A stretch of DNA of 64,000 nt from Mugil cephalus (Eukaryota > Chordata > Actinopteri > Mugiliformes > Mugilidae), in the NCBI RefSeq assembly GCF_022458985.1, contig NC_061787.1, forward strand, positions 2,574,001 to 2,638,000, read 5' to 3'. This document shows positions 34,960-46,007 of the stretch, in pieces. The notes under the pieces were generated by a model. That model did no database searches. It was not told the origin of the DNA and saw only the letters and a list, made by a program, of their open reading frames with translations. Both the position numbers and the translations under genes were made by a program. The number at the start of each line of letters is the position of its first letter. The stretch's first letter is position 1.

Positions 34960-35005
34960 GAGAGAGGAGGGGGAGAGAGAGAGAGGGAGAGAAGGGGAGA
35001 GATGG
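34960..35005. repeat. GA-rich simple repeat
   Basis: GAGAGAGG-type low-complexity run just upstream of the plag1 start codon, in the 5' intron. Confidence 0.85.
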
Positions 35006-35419
35006 GTCAGTTTCAGGTTTCTCACTGAGGTTCTAGTGGAATAAAAGACACCGAACTTCAGAGCTTCAGAATCACTGGATGATTCTCCAGGAGAAAACTA
35101 ACAGAACTAGATAACTGAACAATTAACTGAATAAAAAGCCACAAATGCACCAGAAACAACGGCAAACAAAGGGCTGATGGTAAATGAATAAATAAGATGC
35201 TACTGGTAATGATGCTACTTCAAATTAATGTCACTACTATACCTTCATTAAAATGAGTCTAAAATATCTCTGTATAATCCACCTGGATTTAACTGAGCTA
35301 ATTATTCAGAGCCTCCTATTGGATAATTAGTGCATGGGTGATTATCTTTCAGCTGGTATTCAACAACTTATTTAATCCCAACTGATGTAACGAGTAGCTT
35401 CTCATTTCTTCAATAACCA

Positions 35420-35870
35420 CGTGGAAAGACACATCCCGTGGTGGTGGAAAAGATGTTAGTCCATTTCAGAAGGGTCAAATCATTGGCTGCATCAAGCAGA
35501 GAAAACATCTAAGGAGACTGAAGCAGAAAACTTCAACTTCTAAAACTACTAAAACTGGGTTTAGAACTGTCCAACGCTGCATTATTAAAAACTGGAAGGA
35601 TAGTGGGGAACCATCGTCTTCCAGGAAGAACTGTGGTCGGAAAAAAATCCTGATTGATCAATAAAAGATCTTGGTGAAAATTTAATGCAACACTGGATGG
35701 AAATAACTCTGGTGACATTGTAGAAGCTTCTTACTGAAACAATGCCACAGAGAATGCTGCTGGATTCAAAGCTGAAGGAGCTCCAACCAGATATTAAGAA
35801 TGGGGGCAATTGTTTTTTTTTTTGGTGGCGATTTTTTTTTTGGGCCAGGCAGTGTATGTACATTTATATT
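35420..35870 (+). mobile_element. Tc1/mariner remnant in the plag1 5' intron
   Basis: The plus strand reads, with frameshifts, GxTV-type helix-turn-helix wording of Tc1 transposases: FQKGQIIG.., then a KTGFRTVQR stretch followed by IIKNWKDSGEPSSSRKNCGRKK. The right end has the TTTTGGTGGCGATTTTTTTT and GGCCAGGCAGTGTA motif typical of Tc1-like terminal repeats in fish. The catalytic DDE part is missing, so it is inactive. Confidence 0.85.
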
Positions 35871-38040
35871 TTATATAGAACCATGCAGATATATACAAGG
35901 TTTCATGGCTGCATGGTCTGTGCCACACTACAAGGCAAAATCTCTGCTGGCAAAAAGGGAACGACTGAACGGATGCTTGTCCCGAGAAAGAGACAAAAAT
36001 GTTGACTTGATCAAATCAGAAGCCAGAGACTCTTCCCTGCCGCCGCTCACCTCTTAATGTGAATGTGAGAAAGTACTTTAACACGTTTTATTAAATCATT
36101 CATAACAGAGCAACAGAAGCCACCACCCACTTCTAAATAAAGTTGTTTTCTTGTGTGTCACCTGAGAGCAGACACCATCACGCTCTACACAGATGGTTTC
36201 CTATCTGCATTTAAAGGAAACATATTTGTTTGTCCTGATGTTAAAACTCTATGCAACGTTATCATTCACATCTAAATTTCATCTTATTCAACCTAAACAC
36301 AGCAAAAAAAAACAAAAAAAACAAAACGAAACAATCAACACTGTGTGACTCTGCAGATTCACGGACGATGGCTGAATCTTGTGTTGGAAACATAAACATG
36401 TACGAGCTGTTTGTCTCAGCTCCAGACTTTTATCCATCACTAATCTCTAATTACGCTTCTGGAACATGACACATGAAGATGATCTTCAGGTATTTAAAGT
36501 ATTTATGCAGAATTATTTAACGACATCTGTTAAGCTAAGACTCAAACGATACCGACATTCAAGATGAATTTTAGATCTATTAAGTGAAAGTTAACGTTCT
36601 TAGACAGACTGAGAGATGCTGTATTTAAATGTGTGTAATTAATTCATTAATTATAATCTGGTTCAAGCAATCACATCTGTCTGTGTAGCAACAACTAAAC
36701 TACTTTAATTAATTAACACTGATCTGCACAGAACTTAAAACTGCTGCGTTTTCTTAACTAAATCTTTAATTCTCATGATGACACATCTAAACCATGTTAT
36801 TATAAAATGATTATATTTTACGATATATATTTAATTTATCTTTATCCATCAGCTCAAACAGGACCAAATTACAGTCCTGAAAATGAAACTATAAGTTTCA
36901 TTTCAAGAGAAGCATTCTTTCCAGTCATGTCAATACTCAAGCCTTTTATTTATTTATTTATTTATTTTGTTATATTTCCCTCTAATCAGAGCTCAGATAT
37001 TAAACTACAGATTTAAACAAGACACAGCTCAACAGAAGCATCACGAAAGCATCTGGGAACAGGTTTACACTTATCCAATGAAAGCAAAAACTAAAACTAA
37101 AGAGTGAGGAGTCGGATCAACTCTCAGCTCAATTTTAAAAGTCTCCTTTTCACAAGGTCAGTTTGTCTCATCAGGACCACACACATTTATCAGACAGTTT
37201 TAAAGAGTCTCAGCTAACACGACTTCCTCTAAGAGACAAACTTCCAACCTGAGACACGAACACAGCTACTCTGGATCTAGATCTGGATCTGGAGCTGGGC
37301 TCAGTGACAGGACAGCCTCATGGAGCAGGTCTATTAAACCTGCTACATCAGTATCATCCACACACGGTGACCTTAGGTTGCAACGAGCTGCACGAACAAC
37401 TCTTCACGCACTTCTGCATTAGTTTGTCCCTCTTTGGTTCTTGGTGGTCTTAAGTGGTCTTTAGTGGCCTTGCAGCGTGTGACAGACCCAGAGATAGGAT
37501 ACAGGCTGCAGGAGTGACAGGCTTACAGAGCCGCTATAAGGCGGCATGAGGCGTTAGTTTCTAACAGAGATGAAGATGAAGAAAGTGTCATGAGCAGTGG
37601 AGCCAGGAGCGTGAGCTGCGAACGCATCTCATTCTGTTCTTTCATTTGTTTTTTTAAATCCTGAACTCAGAGAGGAGGCTATGTTCAACTTCACACAACT
37701 TCGTCCACTCCACGGGCTCCTGAGATCTTTAACGTCCGCGGACACGCATCGCGACGCTGATTTCAGAAATGACACAAGTGATTTCTTTTTTTTAATTCTC
37801 TAGTTTCGCCTTCCTCCCTCTCTCTCTGCTTTTCTCTGGGCTCTGAAGCTGGATTCTGATTAAGCCAAACTTTTTCCCCAGCTCACCCCCTCTCCCATAA
37901 TTTAAATAACCCCGATATTTTAATTTAACAACTGACTAACCGCTTCCTTAATTTACATCAAACTTACCCTGGACGCTTTAACATCCTTTTCCTTGAGTTT
38001 TTCTTGACTTTCAACTATTTTCTGAATTTTTAATAATTTT
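35871..38040. other. plag1 5' intron/upstream region, no coding sequence seen
   Basis: AT-rich, with short ORFs only. About 37,700-37,900 is C/T-rich and leads into the GC-rich promoter region. Non-coding plag1 exons may be hidden here, but I could not place them. Confidence 0.45.
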
Positions 38041-38054
38041 TTTCTCATATTTTT

Positions 38055-38671
38055 TGCTAGACGCGGCGGGCCTGGAAATTGTTTGCTTTCTCCTCTTTCG
38101 AGCAGCCATTGTGTATGCGCTGCGATGCAACCGCACTATGCTCCGGGCACGCCCCCTGCACGGCCCACCTACCTGCGCCCCTGGCCTCCACACCGGGTTA
38201 CCGGGCCGGGGTCCCGGACCGGAGTATCCGACCGGGGTCGCGGACCGGATCCCAGACCGGGGTCCCATGCTGGGGTCCCGCGGTAAACGCAGAGTTTCGC
38301 TGTCGGAGCTTCGCAGCTGTTTCTGCAGCCCTGCTCCACAGAGGGAGACCCGGGCATCGGACCCGGGACCCTATTGGCTCAGCGGGCTGCCCGTCTCCTC
38401 GGCCGGTGCTGCGGGCTTCCTATTCGCTCGCGGTGCTGTCCTTCTCCGGTGACGGTGTGGCTGATTTTCCTGGTGCGCTGTTGCAGTATCGACAGACAGG
38501 AGGCTGTGTAGTGCATGACGGGAAGGTTGAGACCGGGTCGGGTCTGGACTGGACTGGAGCAGCTGCAGGGAGACCAGCGCATGGTCTGAGGGTCGGAGGG
38601 TCTGAGGGTCTGTGTGTGGAGCTGCTGGTGTGTTTTTAGGACGGAGCCTGTAACAGGGGGTCCGGTGCAAG
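38055..38671. promoter_or_regulatory. GC-rich, probably bidirectional plag1/chchd7 promoter with chchd7 exon 1
   Basis: Abrupt change to high GC and many CpGs between two divergently transcribed genes, plag1 (minus) and chchd7 (plus). A strong donor CAAG|GTAAGA at 38671/38672 would end a non-coding chchd7 exon 1. PLAG1 and CHCHD7 share a head-to-head arrangement in mammals, so a shared promoter is expected. Exact start sites cannot be seen. Long GC-driven ORFs here on both strands are not credible genes. Confidence 0.75.
38195..38282. repeat. Degenerate GC-rich minisatellite in the promoter
   Basis: Repeated 13-16 base units built on GACCGGGGTCCCG (variants at about 38207-38280: CCGGGGTCCCGGACCGGAG, CCGGGGTCGCGGACCGG, CCGGGGTCCCATGC). 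About six imperfect copies. The units are themselves near-palindromic. Confidence 0.8.
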
Positions 38672-38984
38672 GTAAGAATCACTAAAGTTGATCATGACCT
38701 CAGACTCTGGGTTAAACTCAAAGTCCCTGATGTCTCCTTTAAGTTGTGGCATATTGTTTTTACCAGGACTGAGGTTATTATTCACACGTGTTTATTATAG
38801 CTCAGCTGTGACCCCCCTTCCCTCCATTTTCCCCTTCAGACTGTCTTACATGTTGAGGGGCTGGTCTCCTTCCTGGCAGGTTTACACTTCACCCGGATCC
38901 TCAGACTCCTGGTCAGAGGCACCGTGGTGTCTAACAAGAGATCACACAGAATAAAAACGGATAAAAACGAAGGCAATCTATTTA

Positions 38985-39480
38985 AAAAACACAAATAAAT
39001 ACATGAATGAGTGGACAGCATGTGGAGCAACCCCTGGTGGCTGGAGGCTGCATTACAGGTCATATAACCTCCGCCTCCGTTAGTGGGCGGGGCTAAAGTA
39101 AATAATATTTTTATTTTATTTGTCACGTGTAGTGAAATGTATTTTAGTTCCTGCAGCCACTAGTTAAAATGAATGACTAATTCCACACAGCACAAAAGGT
39201 AAAGACAAAATGTATCAATGTATAACTAAGAAAACTAGAATAAAATATACATATATATATTATATATATATAATATAACTGTAAACTCTAAAAGGACTAG
39301 CTCTGTCAAAGTACTCGTCACGTATATCACAGGTAGTTAATATGATGCTGATGTTTGTTCCAATTTATTCATCTGACAGGATTATTTCTTTTTGCTCTTT
39401 GACTCTATATAAAAACAGGATGTGGAGATTTACAGTTGCCCTTGACAACCGCTCCCTGAGGCTGTCATTGGTTTATTATG
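38985..39480. repeat. Dispersed repeat with CCCCTGGTGGCTGG core
   Basis: Shares order of landmarks with 58005-58270: CCCCTGGTGGCTGG, GTTAGTGGGCGGG, then ATGATGCTGATG / GTTTGTTC and a stretch about a TATAAAAACAG tract. Copies are diverged. Includes an (AT)n run at about 39245-39280. No coding content. Confidence 0.7.
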
Positions 39481-40158
39481 AGGATGGAGCTTTGTCAGAA
39501 TTAACTATGTGACGTATTCTTTTTATTGGTGTTATTTTACGTCAACCATTTCTATTGTTAAGAAATAAACCAGAATAGACACTAACAACGGAGCAACGAA
39601 TCGGGAGCATGATGACACCTTGTAGTAATAAATGAAGCAAAGTAAATCCAGTAATAAAATCTATTCAATGCGTTTGTTCTGGGTCTCACTGGGAGAAGTT
39701 AATCAATCAGTCAATCAACTTTAAAGAGGGTGAGATAGGAGTAAAGAATATTTGTTTTATTAAGTTATTAAACAAAAGAAATTAATCTTTTGTTTGGACG
39801 AGTGCTTCCGCTCTGTCAGTGGTGGGAAAACTGCGGCCCCCGGGCCTTGTATGGCCCCCGGGGCTTGTACGGCCCGTCCTAATGACTGCATTCATTTCAC
39901 GTTTATCCTCCGCCGCTCCGTGTCTCTTAGTATATTATTATATAGTGAGTGGTTTCTTTGAGCTGGTTTTAGTTCGGTCGTATTATAAATACACTCGGGG
40001 CATTTTTAGGATTCCAGTGTTGGGTCATGGCTCTAAAAGTTGCCTTTGTCACAACACAGATGTGAATATTCAGAGTAATCCCTTAAACTGCCGTTAACCA
40101 CATGATGAGTGAAGCTTTAATAAACCTGCTCATGTTGTTCATCTGCCCCCAGATCCAG

Positions 40159-40719
40159 ATGGACAGAACGGCAAGAAAAATGAGGAACCAGGACATTAAC
40201 CCGTGCATCGAGGTAACATCTTAGTCCGTTGTCTCTGAGCGTCCGGCTCTCCTCAGGTTGTAACTTCTTCTCTTTGTTCCAGGAGAGCGACGCGTCTCAG
40301 AAGTGTTTAGACGTCAACAACTATGATAAGAGCATGTGTTCAGCCTATTTCCAGAGATACAAGAACTGTAGGAAATACTGGGTGAGTTGTTTTATCTGCG
40401 ACGTTCTGCAGGATGATGCACGACGTTCAGAAAATAACAAGAAATAAACACGATGCCTGAAGCTGAAGCTGAGCTCAGACTCCACGAGTTTCAAGTCTGA
40501 GGTTGTTATTTCTAATGCGAAACTATCCTGACTGAAAGATCAGGTGGTCAGTGCTCACAGCATTTGTGGAGCTATGAAACAGTTTTTGCTTTTCCTCTGC
40601 TTGTTTGCTTCTAGCACGGCATCATGATGCAGAGGAGGAGAGACGGAGTGAAGCCTGATATGCCCACGGCTGCAGAGAGGCTGGAGATGCTCGCTGCTCT
40701 GGGAGGGAAACCCTACTAG
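40159..40719 (+). CDS. chchd7: CHCHD7, twin CX9C mitochondrial protein
   Basis: Small coiled-coil-helix-coiled-coil-helix protein of the mitochondrial intermembrane space, imported through the MIA40 route; the yeast relative Cox23 acts in cytochrome oxidase assembly. Coding exons 40159-40212, 40283-40381, 40616-40719 give 85 residues, the same length as human. Twin CX9C motifs are exact: [11 protein letters not shown] and [11 protein letters not shown]. The start [16 protein letters not shown] and C-terminal end ALGGKPY fit the family. Exon 1 is non-coding (ends 38671). It is the right-hand member of the MOS-PLAG1-CHCHD7 block. Confidence 0.97.
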
Positions 40720-41067
40720 GAGTGAATGTGAAGCGCTGTGCTGGTCCTGACGTAGTGAGGGGGGAGGGTGACCTGTTCACACTGAGGTCTGCTGGACGGG
40801 ACCGGAGCTGGAGAATCGAAGATGGAGATGAAGGGCGAGAGGTGACATGAACTGACTCTACAGGAGAGAAATGAAGCTGCTCCTGGAAAGACGTCTTGTC
40901 TGATGATTCACTGAAGCTCCAGCCGCTGAAATCTTTTCCACATTCGAACATGAGGCCATGTGAGGCCCGTGTAGAGCCGCGTAGAGCTCTCAGGGTGGAC
41001 GGACGCCTGTTACTCGCAGGCAGGGATTTAATAGAGGTCAAGTTTCCTCCTGTCATCTCCTGAATCC

Positions 41068-41073
41068 AATAAA
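41068..41073 (+). terminator. Poly(A) signal of chchd7
   Basis: CCAATAAAAATG about 350 bases after the stop; the only canonical hexamer in a good position. Confidence 0.7.
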
Positions 41074-41344
41074 AATGAGAATGAGAGCTGGAGCTTCGTG
41101 TTTGGTTTGTTCTGGTGGAACCGGCAGTGTTTGGTGGGGGCTGTGGTGAAGACGCCGCTCCAGACTGGATCCAGGTCCGTCACTGATGAGGACGCCGTGA
41201 AACGAGGAACCTCATTTGTTCTTCAACTGATTACTTGTGGATGACTGATCCTTTACCCAAAGTAAACACTGGAAGAATCTATTTAAAGTCTGTGGTTGTG
41301 GTTTGTTGCGAGCTTGCTCTGAGCACTGGGGGGTCCAGATGAAG

Positions 41345-41470
41345 ACTACTTCCTGTTTCATTAGAATCAGAATCGGCTTTATTGGGCAGGTTTGTGTGCG
41401 CATACAAGGAATTTGACTCTGGTCACGTTGCTCAGTGGTACAAGAAAAATAACACTTTAATCTAAAAAAA
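41345..41470. repeat. Dispersed element tail (AATCGGCTTTATTGGGC type)
   Basis: GAATCAGAATCGGCTTTATT and TACAAGGAATTTGACTC are wording seen in many teleost repeats, and CATGCAAGGAATTTTACTTG at 23874 is a likely relative. Boundaries are unclear. Confidence 0.5.
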
Positions 41471-41529
41471 TAAAAACGTATGAAAAAACAGAAACACTGT
41501 ACATGTGTTCTGTGACGGCTCAGAGTTCA

Positions 41530-42820
41530 CCGGAGCGACAGCCTGGGGGAGGAAAGGTCTTTGGGCCGGGTGGTTTTGGCGTACAGGGCTCAATAACGCT
41601 GGCCTGAGGGGAGGAGTCAGAACAGATAGTGTGAAGGGTCACTGGAGATTTTACCGACCTGCAGACCTGTTTGTCCTCTGAGAGGACTACTGGCACTGAC
41701 CTTCCCTCCATCCAGGACCTGTACCGGTCCAGGTGCAGGAAGCGGGCTGGTAAAATCTCCACTGACTCCTCACAACCCGGACACTATCTGTTCAGACTCC
41801 TCCCCTCAGGCCGGTGCTATAGAGGAAATTGACTTGTTGCACTTTAAACTCTTTAAATCACATCAGTAGAAAGAAAATTAAGTCAAATATCATCTCCCTC
41901 TCTTGGGTTTTAGCATAAAAGAGTTTTTTTTTTAAATCAAAAATGTCCATGTCTGTTTTTTGTTGTTTTTTTAATAAATGAACAGACTTAAAGAGCGTGT
42001 TTATCTATTTATATTATAGTTTTTATATAGAGTTATTTATAACTGGTGGCATTATTGTGTCCTGGTGGATGTATAGTAGCCAAATGTACCCAGGCTGAAA
42101 TTTTATCATCATATGAGTCTCGTCTGTCATTACAAGAAAATACCTCCGCATCAACCTGATCATCCTCCAACCATCCAGAGACAACAGCTGCTGTTCTGTC
42201 TTCACCAGATGAAACGATCTGATGGAGCAGGAGTCAGTTCCAAGCAGAGAGACTTTAGATCAACTCCGCTCAATAGAAATATGTTCAGGTTAAAATGATA
42301 CGGAACGAGAAACCCTACAGGTGCTTTTCCTCTCGTCCGCCACCAGGTGGTGCTGTGGTAGCAGTGGCTCCGTGTTCCTCCAGCAGAAGAAAACCAGCTG
42401 AGCTTGAGCCCACATGTAAAAGTTCATCCTCAGGTTTGAGGTGCTTTAACCCCTGGTGAGAATCATTTATCATCTATCTCTGTCTATGAAACAGGTCGTT
42501 CGGATGCTAATTATCTACATATATTTATATTGTTTAATCCAGGCTTTGAGTCTGTGACTAGAGAACAGACAGAATGTTTTACTGATGCTCTGTTATTAAT
42601 GATCACCTATTCATGAGTAATGAGCCTTTATCAAAGTTTAATTTCATCTTCAGAGGACGAACCAGAGTCACATTGTCTCTGTTGATCCACGTAGAGAAAA
42701 CACATGAAATAATCCAGTCATTGGTTTGATGAAAGACACAAATGAAATAGTTTTCGTTTCCAGTTTCTCTCAGTGTTTAATTGTTCAGCTGTTTCATTTT
42801 GTGAGCTGCTCTCCTCTCGT
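41530..42820. other. Intergenic, nothing recognised
   Basis: About 41640-41800 holds GTCACTGGAGATTTTACC and a later inverted GGTAAAATCTCCACTGAC stretch, forming an inverted repeat (see findings). A CCACCAGGTGGTGCTG stretch near 42340 is a repeat-like core. No gene recognised. Confidence 0.5.
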
Positions 42821-42828
42821 CCCGTCAG

Positions 42829-44842
42829 GTTGTGGTTTACAGGACACGTCCCTCTGCTGTCCATCATCCTTCTCATGGACGTGTACGTTGATCTCTGCCG
42901 TTCACTGGGGTGAGATTAAGTTTCTCTTTACTGTTAGACGTCCTCAGGTCTGAAGGGAAGCTGTACACACTTTAAACTGAAGATGAAGAGATGAAGATGA
43001 TGAAATAAAGTCTCAGAGGTTAATTGAAGCAAGCAGCCGCTGACGGGATGTCCCACATTTCACTCAGTGACACCTCCGACACCTGAGATGTAACATCTGT
43101 GTTTTATTAATTGTGACTGAACAGTGACTTTAAAGAAGATGCCTTCAACAGACCACAGCCCTGGACTAAACGCGATGATTTCACATCCTTTCCCTCAACG
43201 TCAGTTAAACCTAATAAAGCCTGAGTTCAGGACAAGCAGATTATTTATTATATTATAATTACTAGAGTTCTCAGTGTGTAGGTAGACTGCTGCAGTCCAA
43301 ACTCAAACAGAAGAGACTGAAAAGATGTGCAGCTTTAATTGTAGTGTATTATAGAATGAAAACAAGGTGAATGAACGGGTGTTTAGTTGAGGTAGATCAT
43401 ATTCTACAGGTTAAATTTAATTTCTTCTAGTGGACCAGGTTTAAAGAGCTTTACTGCGTCACCTCGTCTTTCCTCCATGTTTCTGCTCAGTTACCTTGAG
43501 AAGAAAGCTAAAGGCATTAGATTATTATACGAACACAAACAAAGTCTGCGTGTTTCTATGAAGCCGTTCATGTCTCAGTGATCAGCTGAATCAGAAGTGG
43601 CTGAATCAGTTTGAAGGGATAGTTTTCTTGCATGTTCACGAGGTTTGATTTTGGCGACGTGTTTTTTCATTGTAGATAAAATCCTAAAGTTGTTCTGAGC
43701 TTCGGGGGTTGAAGCATCAACAGGTGCATATGGAACATGTTAAATACCCCAATGACTCCACTCTGGAACCAAAAGCATCCTCCAGACCCAGACTGAGAGA
43801 GACTCGAGTCATCCAGTTTGTGACCCTCAAGCTCGTGCTCCACAGTGCTAGGACATGGAAATAAAAGAAAGAAATTACACTAATAAATCAGTAGATACAT
43901 AAATAGGTTTTATTTTAAAGGACAATAGTACTTATAAGACAATAGAACTTGCTGAAAGCTGAACAGAAACACCAGGAAACAAGCAGGTGACTCACAGATG
44001 ACGAAGAGAAAGGCAGGACTACGTGTATATACAGGATGTCCAGGAACATGAATCTCACGTTCGATAGTGGGAGAACAAGCAAACAGGGTTAGAATTTGAA
44101 AAAATAAACGTTCCCCACACGCAAATAAAATAAATAAACTCTCTAAGATTAGTTTTGTCTCTGTGTTCAGACTTCCTGTGTGGTTAGCGTCACTGCTCCA
44201 CGCCGCCAGAGGCCTCAGGACCGACCACGCCTGTCGCAAGAAGGTCTACCGCCTCCTGCACAGGAAGCTGGTACCGCTGCAACCTCTCATTCACTCATTC
44301 ACTCATTCACTCATTCGTTCATGTCCTCTGGAGGGTCTGGGCTGGGGGAGGGGGCTTGGGTCTGTCCCAGCTGTGAGAGGCGGGGTCCACCCTGGACAGG
44401 TCTCCAGTCTACCTCAGGGTTTACACAGTTCATTTAGAACCAATGAAACTAACATGCACGTGTTTGATGTTTAACTGATTCAATTTCACTTAATTTGAAT
44501 ATTCAGTCCGTTTATTATTCCTGTGAAGATTGTGCATATAGATTTCTGTTGTTATAGATGACAGTATGTGGTGTGCGCTGAGTGTTTGGGATTAATAAAG
44601 AGTCTCTAAGAATGTGACACCAGTCTGGAGTCTGGTCCCGTTCTCAGGATGTTCTCAGGTGAATCCTGAGGACTTCTTTGACCTCTTCTCTTTTCCAGAT
44701 GTTTCACGGGGTTGGAGTGAAGGAGGGGGATGTGCGTCGGCCCACCTACGTTTACCCTGACGAGGTGAAAACGTTGATGCGCTCCGTCTTCCCTCAGGGT
44801 GTCTGTGACTACCCAGACCCCAGCCACGGTCAGGTCAGGGGG
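42829..44842 (+). CDS. Unrecognised gene, three candidate exons
   Basis: Candidate exons 42829-42909, 44171-44270 and 44699-44842 have AG/GT borders and matching phases when joined (2 bases + 1 base, then phase 0). The joined product contains a hydrophobic GHVPLLSIILLMDVYVDLC segment, then LPVWLASLLHAARGLRTDHA, KKVYRLLHRKL, MFHGVGVKEGDVRRPTYVYP and VKTLMRSVFPQGVCDYPDPS. The last two exons look protein-like in having few rare residues and balanced composition. I do not recognise the family. Read-through of the last donor stops at 44926 and AATAAA follows at about 44936, so this may be a 3' end. Donor GTACCG after exon 2 is weak. Could be a decayed gene or chance. Confidence 0.35.
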
Positions 44843-45704
44843 AACATCTGGCTCTCGTGCCTGTACATAAACAGCTGTATCATCAGCTTCAGGCCAGACA
44901 GACGCATGCATGACTCTTATTTATGAACAAAGTCAATAAATATTCATTCATTCATTGATCCATTCAAAGGGCTGGAACCTGTCTCAGGTATCTCTGGTCT
45001 CTAGAGTCCAAGTTAGAGTCCAGGTGTGATCGCTGGTCTGGTGTCAGTCCACATGTGAACTCATCCCTCTGGTTAATGTGAACACAATGAATCCTGGTCC
45101 CATTAAAGGCCACCTATTCTACAGAAGAGGAGATGAACTCATTTAATCAACCACTGGTAGAAATGATCACCTAAATAAGACAAAAGCTCAGAGGGTTGTA
45201 GTTCTGATCTGCAGGTCTCTAACATCAATAATAAGTTCATGTTATTGGTTGTGAAGCAGCAGTAGAGTAGAGTACCAGCAGTAGCTCTGTGTGTGTGCTT
45301 CAGGTGGTGAAAATTACTGTGGACGATTTGCACCAAGTGGAAATCAACTGAGGTGTTGACCAGTGACTGAAGGTGATGGACCAGTAGGAAGACTTCATGC
45401 TGTTAGTGTTGTCGTCCACATGCTTCAAAACGTTTGACGTGGATCTGGTTCTGTGTGATTCAGCATGAATAAAATCCTTCTGACTGATGCACTCTGGTTC
45501 TTTTATTAGCTCTATGCTTCAGGCTTGATACATCAACACTTATAAGTACATCATTTTGTAGAACATCTGTGTTTTATTCATTATATTCGCTTGAGAAGTA
45601 TTTTTATTTTTCTGTTTTCTGTTTTTTTGAGGAGTTATTTTAATTCTAATATCCTGTTCTCTCAGCAGCACGGAAATGTTTTCTTTTGCTCAGAAGAACT
45701 TCTC

Positions 45705-45706
<2 letters not shown>

Positions 45707-45736
<30 letters not shown>
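45707..45736. repeat. (TTA)n microsatellite
   Basis: About ten TTA units in a row. Confidence 0.95.
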
Positions 45737-45739
<3 letters not shown>

Positions 45740-45768
45740 ATTTCTCCTCTGTAGTATCAGTCTAACTC

Positions 45769-45801
<33 letters not shown>
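45769..45801. repeat. (GAT)n microsatellite
   Basis: About eleven GAT units in a row, only about 30 bases from the (TTA)n array. Confidence 0.95.
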
Positions 45802-45802
<1 letters not shown>

Positions 45803-46007
45803 AATTCATGGTCCGAACCAGCAGGGGGCGCAGTAACCAGGATGCCGTCCCCCTGAATAGAGTGTGGATGTGGGGGGAGAGTTCTGGGACTTGTCTGAAA
45901 AGTAAAATGCGTCTATCGGAGGCTCCGGGGGGGAACGTCCACTGTGCATAGGTGCTGTTTGGTCTGGGACATGGCGCCAGTCCGGACCCCTCTCTGAGAG
46001 CTCGCTA

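Larger units (their letters stand above)
44943..46007. other. Flank and promoter side of the microprotein gene
   Basis: Includes two trinucleotide arrays and rising GC from about 45,880 onward, next to the microprotein start. A CAGCAGGGGGCGCAGTAAC stretch lies at 45,819. No other gene seen. Confidence 0.5.

Noticed and set aside
38079-38639. 186-codon ORF and others in the GC-rich promoter
   Set aside because: Open only because stop codons are rare at high GC and because of the minisatellite; all frames are similarly open.
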